In this document: positions 34,422 to 42,516 of the stretch, piece by piece
Layout: every line of letters starts with the position of its first letter
Numbering within the stretch: position 1 is the first letter of the stretch
Assembly: GCF_023715105.1 (NCBI RefSeq)
Contig: NZ_JAMBNO010000003.1
Span: 1-64,000 of the forward strand
DNA length: 64,000 nucleotides
Direction: 5' to 3'
Origin: Hydrogenophaga intermedia
GTDB lineage: Bacteria > Pseudomonadota > Gammaproteobacteria > Burkholderiales > Burkholderiaceae_C
Notes under the pieces: generated by a model
Seen by the model: only the letters and a program-made list of their open reading frames with translations
Database searches by the model: none
Told to the model about the DNA's origin: nothing
Program-made: the position numbers and the translations under genes

Positions 34422-34502
34422 GGGATCCAGCTCCTTGCGTCAGTGCGGAAGAACCGGTGAAGTCGCCGGGCATCGGCGCTATTCCCAGGTGCCAGGCAGC
34501 GC

Positions 34503-35744
34503 TCATGGCTTCGTTCCGGGGCTCGGTTCCTGTGCCCGCGCGGCGCCGCTGCCCAGCAGCCGCTCGATGTCCATTGCGCTGTAACCCGCCTCGGCGAGCA
34601 CCTCGCACGTGTTCTCGCCCAGCAGCGGCGCGTGGCGCCGCACCGCCGGCGGTGTGCCCGACCACGTCCCAGGGACATCCATGCTGCGTATCCGTCCCTC
34701 GCTGGGGTGCTCGACCCATCGGAAGAAGCCGACGTCCGCCAGGTGCGGATCATCCATCAGCGTGGCCGGCGTGTGCATGGGCGCAGCGGGGATGTCGGCC
34801 AATGCGAGCGCTTCCATCCATTCGGCGGTGGTGCGCTGGGCGATCTGCTCGGCGACGAACGCGTACAGCGCGTCGACGTTGCGCGTGCGGTCGGACATGC
34901 GCAGGAACCGCGGATCGTTCAACATCTCCTGCCGGCCCAGCATCTCGCAGAAGTTCTTCCAGTGCCTGTCGATGTAGATCAGCACGCAGATGAAGCCGTC
35001 CCTGGTCCTGCACGGGCGACGGTCCTTGGCGAGCAGGCGAACGTAGCCGGCGTCGGCCAGGGGCGGATCGAAGGTCTGGCCGTACATGTGGTCGGACAGC
35101 ACGAACTGCGCCATGGTCTCGAACATGGGTACTTCGATTGCCTGGCCGCGGCCGGTGCGCTCGCGCGCGTAAAGGGCCGAGGTCACGGAATAGACGGCCG
35201 TCAGGCCCGTGGTGCGGTCGCAGAGGTTCGTCGGGAGGTAGCGCGGCTCCCCGGTTACGCGGCCGACCAGCGACGGCAGACCCACGGCGCCCTGAATCAG
35301 GTCGTCCAGCGCCGGCTTGCCCGCATAGCGGCCGTTCTCGCCGAATCCGTATGCCCCGCAGTAGATGATGCGGGGGTTGACGGCGGCGACCTCGTCATAA
35401 CCGAGGCCGAGCCGGCGCATCGACTCGGGACGAATGTTGAACAGCAGAACGTCGGCGCCGGCGATCAGGCGCTTGAGCGCAGCGAGGCCATCGGGGTGGC
35501 GCAGGTCGAGCACGATGCTGCGCTTGTTGCGGTTGAGCGCCAGGTACATCGGCCCCATGCCGTCGCTGCGGCTGGGACCGATGTAGCGGACAGTGTCGCC
35601 CTCGGGCGCCTCCACCTTGATCACGTCGGCTCCCAGGTCCGCCAGGATTTGCGACGCGAAGGGACCCATCACCACGCTGGTGAGGTCGACGATCCTGACG
35701 CCCGCCAGGGGGCCGGGCGCCGGTTCTTGTTCCGCGGATTTCAT
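34503..35744 (-). CDS. Class III CoA transferase (CaiB/BaiF family)
   Basis: 413 residues from the ATG at 35744, overlapping the previous stop as ATGA; the longer frame upstream is a shadow of the SDR gene. It has VRIVDLTSVVMGPFASQILADLGADVIKVE and the catalytic Asp region KPALDDLIQG. It belongs to the ALDDL subtype, whose closest relative in the window is 57164-58411. It probably transfers CoA to or from a pathway acid. Confidence 0.92.
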   Translation of the reverse strand: MKSAEQEPAPGPLAGVRIVDLTSVVMGPFASQILADLGADVIKVEAPEGDTVRYIGPSRSDGMGPMYLALNRNKRSIVLDLRHPDGLAALKRLIAGADVLLFNIRPESMRRLGLGYDEVAAVNPRIIYCGAYGFGENGRYAGKPALDDLIQGAVGLPSLVGRVTGEPRYLPTNLCDRTTGLTAVYSVTSALYARERTGRGQAIEVPMFETMAQFVLSDHMYGQTFDPPLADAGYVRLLAKDRRPCRTRDGFICVLIYIDRHWKNFCEMLGRQEMLNDPRFLRMSDRTRNVDALYAFVAEQIAQRTTAEWMEALALADIPAAPMHTPATLMDDPHLADVGFFRWVEHPSEGRIRSMDVPGTWSGTPPAVRRHAPLLGENTCEVLAEAGYSAMDIERLLGSGAARAQEPSPGTKP

Positions 35745-36625
35745 GTGCTCGATGCGGGAGGTTTGAAGTAGTCCGGCATGCCAGCAGGCCAGAACTCGCC
35801 CCAGAGGACCATTCCGCCGTCGATGTTGATCGTCTCGCCGGTGATGTACTTGCCCGAGGGCGCCGTGAGGTACACCACCGCCTCGGCGATGTCCTGGACG
35901 TCGCCGGCCCGGAGCATGGGATTGGTGCGGAACAGGCCGCCGACGTGTTCCGGGCGGTAGTTGTTGAAGCCGTTGCTTTCGATCGCGCCGGCGCCGATGC
36001 AGTTCACGCGGATCCCGTGCTCGGCCCATTCCACCGCCAGCGTCTTGGACAACGCGATCACGCCGGCACGCGAGGCCGCCGTATGCGCCATGCCCGGCAG
36101 GCCGCGGTCGACCGCGGCGGCGATCGTGACGATGCTGCCGTCGCGCTTGCCTTGCTTCACCCAGCGGCGCGCCGCACCTTGCATCATGTACCAAGTACCG
36201 TTGAGATTGGTGTCGATGACTGCGTTCCAGCCCTTCTCGGTGAAATCCATGGCATGCGCGGCGAACTGGCCGCCGGCGTTGTTCACCAGCACGTCGATGC
36301 CGCCGAACCGGCTCCACACGGCGTCGAGCAGTTCTTCCACCTGTGCCGGATCGCGGATCGTCATCGGATGCACGAGAACTTCGCGGCCCGACAGCGCCCG
36401 CAGCTTTGCGGCGCAATCCTCCAGCGCGTCGGGCTTGCGGCCGCAGATGGCCAGCGTGGCGCCCAGCCGCGCGAGCAAGAACGCGATCGCCTTGCCGATG
36501 CCGCTGCCGGCGCCGGACACCAGGACCACCTTTCCGGCAAAAAGGTCGTCTCGGAAGACCGTGGGAAGTCCGGCGAGCGCGGTGTCGCCGGGGCCGAACC
36601 TGGGTTGATCTTCGCTGCCACTCAT
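35741..36625 (-). CDS. SDR oxidoreductase, trans-2-enoyl-CoA/dienoyl-CoA reductase-like
   Basis: 294 residues from the ATG at 36625 (ATGA overlap with the gene before). Cofactor motif GAGSGIGK at 38-45 and NNAGGQF at 115-121. The classical YxxxK is absent: the block reads HTAASRAGV with T182 and R186 in those places. This is the pattern of peroxisomal enoyl-CoA reductase (PECR) and related dienoyl reductases, as is the EWAEHGIRVNCIGAGAI block. It most likely reduces an enoyl-CoA with NADPH rather than oxidising an alcohol. Confidence 0.85.
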   Translation of the reverse strand: MSGSEDQPRFGPGDTALAGLPTVFRDDLFAGKVVLVSGAGSGIGKAIAFLLARLGATLAICGRKPDALEDCAAKLRALSGREVLVHPMTIRDPAQVEELLDAVWSRFGGIDVLVNNAGGQFAAHAMDFTEKGWNAVIDTNLNGTWYMMQGAARRWVKQGKRDGSIVTIAAAVDRGLPGMAHTAASRAGVIALSKTLAVEWAEHGIRVNCIGAGAIESNGFNNYRPEHVGGLFRTNPMLRAGDVQDIAEAVVYLTAPSGKYITGETINIDGGMVLWGEFWPAGMPDYFKPPASST

Positions 36626-37488
36626 TGCGCCTGTCCTTGGCTGAAATAAGCTGGTTTCGGAATCGTCCACAAGTCGCCCCACAGCACGCCTCCGCCGTCG
36701 ACGTTGAGCAGTTCGCCGGTGATGAACTTTCCGCTCGGGGCCGTGAGGTAGACCACCGCGTGGGCGATGTCCTGCACGTCCCCCTGGCGCAACATCGGGT
36801 TGGCCCGCGGAAACTGCGCTCGGGCTTCGTCCGAGTACTGCTTGAACCCGGTGCTCTCGATCACCCCCGGCGCGATGCAGTTCACGCGGATATGATGTTG
36901 CGCCCATTCGACGGCGACCGTCTTGGACAGGTAGGTCACTGCCGCGCGCGCGGCGCAGGAGTGGGCCACGCCCGGGAAACCACGCTGAAAGGTCAGCACG
37001 ATGTTGACGATGCTGCCCGGTGTGCCCGTGTCACGCCAGCGCCGCGCCGCCGCGCGCATCATGGACCAGGTGCCGTTGAGGTTGTTGTCGATGACCGCCT
37101 TCCAGCCGTTGGGGCTGATGTCGAGCGCGGCCTTCGGAAACTGGCCGCCGGCGTTGTTGACTTGCACGTCCAGGCGGCCGAAGTGGGCGTAGGTGGCGTC
37201 GAGCAGGCCGTCGACCTCGGCGGACCGACGGATGTCGGTCGGCCGCACCAGCACGTCGGGGCTGCCCAGCTTGCGCAGCCAGGGTTCGCAGGCGTCGAGC
37301 TTGGCGCGGTCCCGGCCGCAGATCACCAGCCTGGCCCCGAGCCGCGCATAGAGAAAGGCGATGGCCTTGCCGATACCGCTGCCGGCGCCGGAAACCATCG
37401 CGACCTGGCCGTCGAACAGGCCGGCTTCGAAGAGGCGCGGCGCCGCCGCCAGCGCGGCGTCGTCCCAGCCGAATTGCTGTTCGCTCAT
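36622..37488 (-). CDS. SDR oxidoreductase, trans-2-enoyl-CoA/dienoyl-CoA reductase-like
   Basis: 288 residues from the ATG at 37488. Cofactor motif GAGSGIGK (34-41), NNAGGQFP (111-118), and the YxxxK positions replaced by S177 and R181 in AHSCAARAAV. It is paralogous to the following gene, with which it overlaps by four bases, and the two may form a heteromer or act on successive double bonds. The sequence QHHIRVNCIAPGVIESTGF supports the PECR/DECR branch. Confidence 0.85.
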   Translation of the reverse strand: MSEQQFGWDDAALAAAPRLFEAGLFDGQVAMVSGAGSGIGKAIAFLYARLGARLVICGRDRAKLDACEPWLRKLGSPDVLVRPTDIRRSAEVDGLLDATYAHFGRLDVQVNNAGGQFPKAALDISPNGWKAVIDNNLNGTWSMMRAAARRWRDTGTPGSIVNIVLTFQRGFPGVAHSCAARAAVTYLSKTVAVEWAQHHIRVNCIAPGVIESTGFKQYSDEARAQFPRANPMLRQGDVQDIAHAVVYLTAPSGKFITGELLNVDGGGVLWGDLWTIPKPAYFSQGQAQ

Positions 37489-37492
37489 GGGT

Positions 37493-39166
37493 TCACATTC
37501 CAGCGTAGTTGGGCCCGCCCCCGCCCTCGGGAGGGACCCAGACGATGTTCTGCGACGGGTCCTTGATGTCGCAGGTCTTGCAGTGCACGCAGTTCTGGGC
37601 ATTGATCTGCAGGCGCTCGGTGCGGTCATCCTCACGCACGAACTCGTAGACGCCGGCCGGGCAGAAACGGGTCTCGGGCCCGGCATACCGGGCCAGGTTC
37701 AGAGCCACAGGCACCGAAGCGTCCTTCAGCTTCAGGTGCGCCGGCTGATTTTCTTCATGGTTGGTATTGCTGACGAAAACCGAGGACAGCCGGTCGAAGC
37801 TGAGCTTTCCGTCCGGCTTCGGGTAGGCAATGGGCGCGGCCTGGTCAGCCGGCACGAGGGACTCGTGGTCGTGTCGGGTGCCGTGCAGCGTCCACGGTGG
37901 CGTGGTGATTCCCATCTTGGGCAGCAGCCACTGCTCGATGCCTGTCATCAAGTTGCCGACCCACCTGCCCTTCTTGAACCAGAGCTTGAAGTTGCGCGTC
38001 TGCTGCAACTCCTCGTAGAGCCAGCTGTGCTCAAAAGCCTGCGGGTAGGCCAGCAGCTCGTCGCGCTGGCGGCCGGCCCCCAGCGCCGATGCGAGTGCCT
38101 CGGCGCAGAGCATTCCGCTCTTGATGGCGGCATGACTGCCCTTGATGCGCGCCGCGTTGAGATAGCCGGCGTCGCAGCCGACCAATGCACCACCGGGAAA
38201 AACCGTCTTGGGCAGGGCCTGAGGGGTGCCGTTGTTGATGGCGCGCGCGCCATACCCGATGCGCTTGCCGCCTTCGATGTGGGTGCGAATGGCGGGATGT
38301 GTCTTCCAGCGCTGCATTTCGTCGAAGGGGCTCATGTACGGGTTGGCATAGTCCAGGCCGACTACAAAGCCGAGCGTCACCTTGTTGCCGGCAAGGTGGT
38401 AGAGGAAACCGCCCCCGAAGGTTCGGTCGCGCATCGGCCAGCCGGCCGTGTGCACCACCAGTCCCGGCCTGGCCCGTGCCGGGTCGACTTCCCAGAGCTC
38501 CTTGATGCCGATGGCAAAGCTTTGGGGGTCCTTGCCGGCGTCCAGCCGGTAGCGCGCGATGAGCTGCTTGCCCAGGTGTCCGCGGGCGCCTTCGGCGAAG
38601 ATGGTGTACTTTCCGACCAGTTCCATGCCCAGCTGGAAGCCTTCACCGGGCTCCCCGTCCCTGCCGACTCCCATGTTGCCGGTTGCGACGCCACGCACCG
38701 CGCCATCGTCGTCGTACACGACTTCGGCGGCGGCAAAGCCCGGGAAAATCTCCACGCCCAGCGCCTCGGCCTGCTGGGCCAGCCAGCGCACCACGTTCCC
38801 GAGCGAAACCACGTAGCAGCCGTCGTTGTGCAGGTTGCGCGGCACCAGCCAGTCGGGGGTGCGTACGCTGCCGCTCTCGGACAGGAACAGCACGTCGTCG
38901 CCGGTCACGGCCTGATCGAGCGGCGCGCCCTGGGCCTTCCAGTCAGGTAGCAGTTCGGTGATGGCTCGTGGGTCCATGACTGCGCCAGACAGGATGTGGG
39001 CGCCAGGCTCGGAGCCCTTCTCAATCACGACCACCGACAGTCCGGCATTCAGCTGCTTGAGCCGAATCGCGGTGGCCAGGCCGGCCGGCCCGGCACCGAC
39101 CACCACCACGTCGTACTGCATGGCTTCGCGCGGGCCGAAGCGTTCGATCAGATTCTGGGTATTCAC
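37493..39166 (-). CDS. Electron transfer flavoprotein-ubiquinone oxidoreductase
   Basis: 557 residues from a GTG at 39166, with only a weak GAGA before it; an ATG at 39121 would cut a conserved N-terminus. FAD-binding VVVVGAGPAGLATAIRL, the quinone-site region GHLGKQL…, and a C-terminal [4Fe-4S] domain (FCPAGVYEF … CVHCKTCDIKDP) ending in PPEGGGGPNYAGM. It carries electrons from acyl-CoA dehydrogenases via ETF to ubiquinone at the membrane. Having it inside the operon matches the several dehydrogenases of the island. ETF subunits are not in the window. Confidence 0.95.
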   Translation of the reverse strand: MNTQNLIERFGPREAMQYDVVVVGAGPAGLATAIRLKQLNAGLSVVVIEKGSEPGAHILSGAVMDPRAITELLPDWKAQGAPLDQAVTGDDVLFLSESGSVRTPDWLVPRNLHNDGCYVVSLGNVVRWLAQQAEALGVEIFPGFAAAEVVYDDDGAVRGVATGNMGVGRDGEPGEGFQLGMELVGKYTIFAEGARGHLGKQLIARYRLDAGKDPQSFAIGIKELWEVDPARARPGLVVHTAGWPMRDRTFGGGFLYHLAGNKVTLGFVVGLDYANPYMSPFDEMQRWKTHPAIRTHIEGGKRIGYGARAINNGTPQALPKTVFPGGALVGCDAGYLNAARIKGSHAAIKSGMLCAEALASALGAGRQRDELLAYPQAFEHSWLYEELQQTRNFKLWFKKGRWVGNLMTGIEQWLLPKMGITTPPWTLHGTRHDHESLVPADQAAPIAYPKPDGKLSFDRLSSVFVSNTNHEENQPAHLKLKDASVPVALNLARYAGPETRFCPAGVYEFVREDDRTERLQINAQNCVHCKTCDIKDPSQNIVWVPPEGGGGPNYAGM

Positions 39167-39201
39167 GTTTCTCGACTTGCGCTTGGGTGCGCCGTGTGCC
39201 A

Positions 39202-39708
39202 TCAGCTCGTGGATCGCGGAACCGGTGGCGCGCGATCGGGCGCCATGCCGCGCTTGTAGACCATCAGCGTGCGCTTGAAGGAGCACACCACCACGGCGTC
39301 CTGGTTGAAGCCTTCGGTAGCGACGCTGACCACGCCCAGAGTGGGGCGCGACTTCGACTCGCGCTTGTCGAGCACGATCGAGCGAGAGTAGACGGTGTCG
39401 CCCTCGAATACCGGATGGGGCAATCGCACCTCGTCCCAGCCGAGGTTGGCAAAGACGTTGTAGGAGACGTCGATCACGGACTGTCCGGTGACCAGCGCCA
39501 CCGTGAGACAGGAATTGACCAGCGGACGCCCAAAATCGGTTTGCGCCGCGTATCGCGCGTCGAAATGCACTGCCGCCGTGTTCTGTGTCAGCAGCGTGAA
39601 CCAGATGTTGTCCTGCTGCGTGAGGGTGCGGCCGAGCGGATGGCGGTATTCGTCGCCGACGGTGAAGTCTTCGAAGAAGCGGCCCTCCCACCCCGGCTTG
39701 ACGCTCAT
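39202..39708 (-). CDS. MaoC-family enoyl-CoA hydratase
   Basis: 168 residues from the ATG at 39708, overlapping the TetR stop (ATGA). Hot-dog fold with the hydratase motif NTAAVHFDARYAA, carrying the His and nearby Asp that catalyse water addition, and FGRPLVNSCLTVALVTG. The length fits a one-domain hydratase. It is placed directly after the regulator, so it is probably the first enzyme to be induced. Confidence 0.88.
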   Translation of the reverse strand: MSVKPGWEGRFFEDFTVGDEYRHPLGRTLTQQDNIWFTLLTQNTAAVHFDARYAAQTDFGRPLVNSCLTVALVTGQSVIDVSYNVFANLGWDEVRLPHPVFEGDTVYSRSIVLDKRESKSRPTLGVVSVATEGFNQDAVVVCSFKRTLMVYKRGMAPDRAPPVPRSTS

Positions 39709-40334
39709 CCTGGCTCTCGCAAGAAGGTGCCGTCGAAGACAATCGAGGTGATCTGCTTGACGAAGTCCTGGAACGAACCCTTTTGCGGGTTGTACCACTC
39801 GACGGTCCAGTTCAGCGCACCGATCACGAACAGGCGAATGATGGCCGTGCTGGCATCGGGCCGCAATTCGCCCCGCTGCAGTGCGTCTTCCAGCAGGCGG
39901 TCCCAGTAGTCCGCGTATTCGCGCCTGATCTTGCGGTGGCGATTCTTCGCAGCCGGGGGAATCTGGCCGTAAACCCGGATGTTGGCCGAAGTGAAGTCGC
40001 CATGGTGCAGCAAGCCCCACAAGTGGCCCTCGATCGCTGCCGCCACACGCTGTCGGGCAGTCGCCTTGGCGGGCAGGGCGTTTACCCGCTGCTGCACGGC
40101 GTCGATGACGGCCAGGATTCCCTTGTCCAGCACCTCGCCGAGGATCTGGTCCTTGGACTCGAAATGGTAGTAGATGCTGCCGGCCTTGATCCCCGCCGCG
40201 TCGGCGACCTCCCGCAGGGTCGTTGCGGCGTACCCGTGATGCCGAAACAGCCGCGCGGCCTCGAGCAGGATCCGCTCGCGCGTCGCGCTGTCGGCATCCA
40301 CGGTCTCTGGCTTGTCGCGGGTCTTGGTTGCCAT
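39705..40334 (-). CDS. TetR-family transcriptional regulator
   Basis: 209 residues. The HTH spans about 18-62 (RERILLEAARLFRHHGYAAT … AGSIYYHFESKDQIL) and the rest is a ligand-binding helical domain. It is the first gene of an eight-gene operon and diverges from the acyl-CoA dehydrogenase operon. Two inverted copies of CGTTAGTTAG lie in the shared promoter region, so it most likely represses both operons and itself, with a pathway acyl-CoA or acid as inducer. Confidence 0.93.
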   Translation of the reverse strand: MATKTRDKPETVDADSATRERILLEAARLFRHHGYAATTLREVADAAGIKAGSIYYHFESKDQILGEVLDKGILAVIDAVQQRVNALPAKATARQRVAAAIEGHLWGLLHHGDFTSANIRVYGQIPPAAKNRHRKIRREYADYWDRLLEDALQRGELRPDASTAIIRLFVIGALNWTVEWYNPQKGSFQDFVKQITSIVFDGTFLREPG

Positions 40335-40342
40335 GGGAAACT

Positions 40343-40420
40343 CGTTAGTTAGGTTGAAAGTGAGGCATGCTACCAGTGGCGTAGGGAGGGGCCGAGGTAC
40401 CGCGCAATCTCTAACTAACG
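40343..40420. promoter_or_regulatory. Paired inverted operators CGTTAGTTAG / CTAACTAACG
   Basis: CGTTAGTTAG at 40343-40352 lies nine bases before the TetR start on the minus strand. Its exact complement lies at 40411-40420, about 130 bases before the acyl-CoA dehydrogenase start. Ten-base identity in opposite orientation, one near each divergent gene, is the expected layout of an autoregulated TetR operator pair. Confidence 0.65.
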
Positions 40421-40551
40421 TCTGTTCGACTCATGATAAACTGGAATTGGAGGTGCACGCAAGCAGTACCTTGCTGTGCCCGAGGCGCGAGTTGGCGCCG
40501 CCTGTCGACGTGATTCCCTTCCATGCCAGGACGGACAAGGAGACCCGAAAC

Positions 40552-41718
40552 ATGCTGTTCACCGACGATCAGATCGCACTGCGCGACGTGGCCCGGCGCT
40601 TCGCTCGCGAGCGGCTCAAGCCGCATTACCAGAAACGCGAAGCTGAGACCGGCTTTGATCGCGCCCTGATGAAGGAGATCGGGTCCCTGGGGTTGATCGG
40701 CGTCGACCTGCCGGAAGAATACGGCGGCCTCGGCGAGAGCGGCGTGACGGCCGGCCTGATCACAGAGGAGATGGCCTATGGCGACTTCAATGTCAGCTAC
40801 CTGCAATTGCTGGGATCCCTGATGGGCGCCATCGTGCACCGCAACGCCAACCCCGAACTCGCGCGGCACTGGAACAGCCGGCTGGTCGCGGGCGAAGCCA
40901 TCATCGGGCTGGGGTTGACCGAGCCGCGCGGTGGCTCCGACGCGGCGAACCTGCAGGTCAGGGCGCGCCGCGACGGCAACCACTTCATCCTCTCGGGCGA
41001 GAAGACGTCCATCAGTTTCTCCGATCAGTGCGACGTCATCGTCCTGTTCGCGCGGACCGGCAAGCCGGAGGCCGGCGCCCGTGGCATCTCCGCCTTCCTC
41101 GTGCCGATGGATCTGCCTGGCATCCAGCGCACGCGGTTCAACGATGTGGGCAGCAAGATCATCGGGCGCGGCTCCGTGTTCTTCGACGACGTGCGGATCC
41201 CCGCCGAGAACCTGATGGGCCAGGAAGGCAAAGGCTTCACGGAAGTGATGCAGGGCTTCGACTTCAGCCGGATCCTCATCGCCTTGCAGTGCATTGCGGC
41301 CGCTCAAGCCTCCATTGACGAGACATGGGACTACATGAAGGAGCGGCAAGCGATGGGCGCGCCGATCGTCCAGTACCAGGGCGTGTCCTTCCCGATCGTC
41401 GAGTACGAAACATTGCTGTCCGCGTGCCGCCAGCTGTGCTACCACGGCCTGGCACTGCGCGACGCGGGCCAGCCTCACACCGCCGAGTCCGCCATGGTCA
41501 AGTGGATGGGGCCGAAGACCGCGTTCGACGCGATCCACCAGTGCATCCTGACTTTCGGGCATTACGGGTGGTCGAAGGACTTGCCGCACCAGCAGCGGCT
41601 GCGTGACGTGATGGGACTCGAGATCGGTGACGGCACGGCGCAGGTCATGAAGCTCATCGTCGCGCGGGAGCGCGCCGGCCGGGTGGCGGTCCAGTATGCG
41701 GCGGAGAACAGGAAATGA
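40552..41718 (+). CDS. Acyl-CoA dehydrogenase (cyclohexanecarboxyl-CoA/isovaleryl-CoA-type)
   Basis: 388 residues from the ATG at 40552 with AAGGAGACCCGAAAC before it; the frame extends upstream without a ribosome site. Motifs: LTEPRGGSDAANL, FLVPMDLPGIQRTRF, GKGFTEVMQGFDFSRI, and GHYGWSKDLPHQQRLRDVM at the C-terminus. Its placement before a crotonase and an acyl-CoA carboxylase resembles liu (leucine) and atu (acyclic terpene) clusters, while its sequence also recalls alicyclic-acid dehydrogenases. It starts the ten-gene plus-strand operon controlled by the divergent promoter. Confidence 0.9.
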   Translation: MLFTDDQIALRDVARRFARERLKPHYQKREAETGFDRALMKEIGSLGLIGVDLPEEYGGLGESGVTAGLITEEMAYGDFNVSYLQLLGSLMGAIVHRNANPELARHWNSRLVAGEAIIGLGLTEPRGGSDAANLQVRARRDGNHFILSGEKTSISFSDQCDVIVLFARTGKPEAGARGISAFLVPMDLPGIQRTRFNDVGSKIIGRGSVFFDDVRIPAENLMGQEGKGFTEVMQGFDFSRILIALQCIAAAQASIDETWDYMKERQAMGAPIVQYQGVSFPIVEYETLLSACRQLCYHGLALRDAGQPHTAESAMVKWMGPKTAFDAIHQCILTFGHYGWSKDLPHQQRLRDVMGLEIGDGTAQVMKLIVARERAGRVAVQYAAENRK

Positions 41719-42500
41719 GCACGGTTTCCCCGCTCGTCGTCGGCCGCGAAGGCGCGGTTGGAATCCTCGAATTGGCACGCCCCGAGAAGTTCAATTGTCT
41801 GTCGCTGGCCTTGCATGCGGCGATCGAGGCAGCGATGGACGAGTTCGAGCAGGCCGGTTCCGGCGTACGCGCAGTTCTCTTGCGCGCGCAGGGCAAGCAT
41901 TTCTGCACGGGCGCCGATCTCGACGAAGTCAAGGGACTTCGCAGCGACCCCGCCAAGATCGACCACTTCATCCGCTACGGGCATCGGGTGCTGAGCCGCC
42001 TCGAAGGCAGCGATCTGCCGGTGGTTGCCGCCTGCCAGGGGCTGGCGCTGGCCGGCGGCAGCGAACTGATGATGGCCTGCGACGTGGCGTTCGCGGCGAC
42101 CGACTTCCGCATCGGGGATCAGCACGCGCAGTATGGGCTGGTGCCGGGGTGGGGCGGCTCGCAGCGACTACCTCGCATCGTCGGGCTGCGACGCGGTCTG
42201 GACCTGTTCTACAGCGCGCGCTGGGTCGATGCTCCCACGGCGTTGCAGTGGGGATTGGTCAATTATGTGGTCGAACCCGACAAGCTGGGAGAGATCTCGT
42301 TGGCCTACTGCACGCAGCTTGCCACTCGCAGCCGCGGCGGCCTGGCGCTCATGAAACGGCTGGCGCGCCAGGGCATGGACCGGCCCCTGGCCGATGGCCT
42401 GCAGCTCGAGCAGGACCTGATGGCGACCGAATTGCTGAACGACGACGTGAGCGAGGGCCTGGCGGCATTCGCTGCACGCCGGCCGCCCGTGTTCAAGTGA
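41715..42500 (+). CDS. Enoyl-CoA hydratase/isomerase family protein
   Basis: 261 residues, ATGA overlap with the dehydrogenase. Crotonase blocks FCTGADL (63-69) and LALAGGSELMMACD (110-123), with one catalytic Glu (E117). The second Glu region is altered to RIGDQHAQYGLVPG (132-145), with an Asp and a His in its neighbourhood. Members with this block act on branched or cyclic enoyl-CoAs. It probably hydrates or isomerises the product of the preceding dehydrogenase. Confidence 0.88.
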   Translation: MSTVSPLVVGREGAVGILELARPEKFNCLSLALHAAIEAAMDEFEQAGSGVRAVLLRAQGKHFCTGADLDEVKGLRSDPAKIDHFIRYGHRVLSRLEGSDLPVVAACQGLALAGGSELMMACDVAFAATDFRIGDQHAQYGLVPGWGGSQRLPRIVGLRRGLDLFYSARWVDAPTALQWGLVNYVVEPDKLGEISLAYCTQLATRSRGGLALMKRLARQGMDRPLADGLQLEQDLMATELLNDDVSEGLAAFAARRPPVFK

Positions 42501-42516
42501 AGAGCCTGACCGCCAA

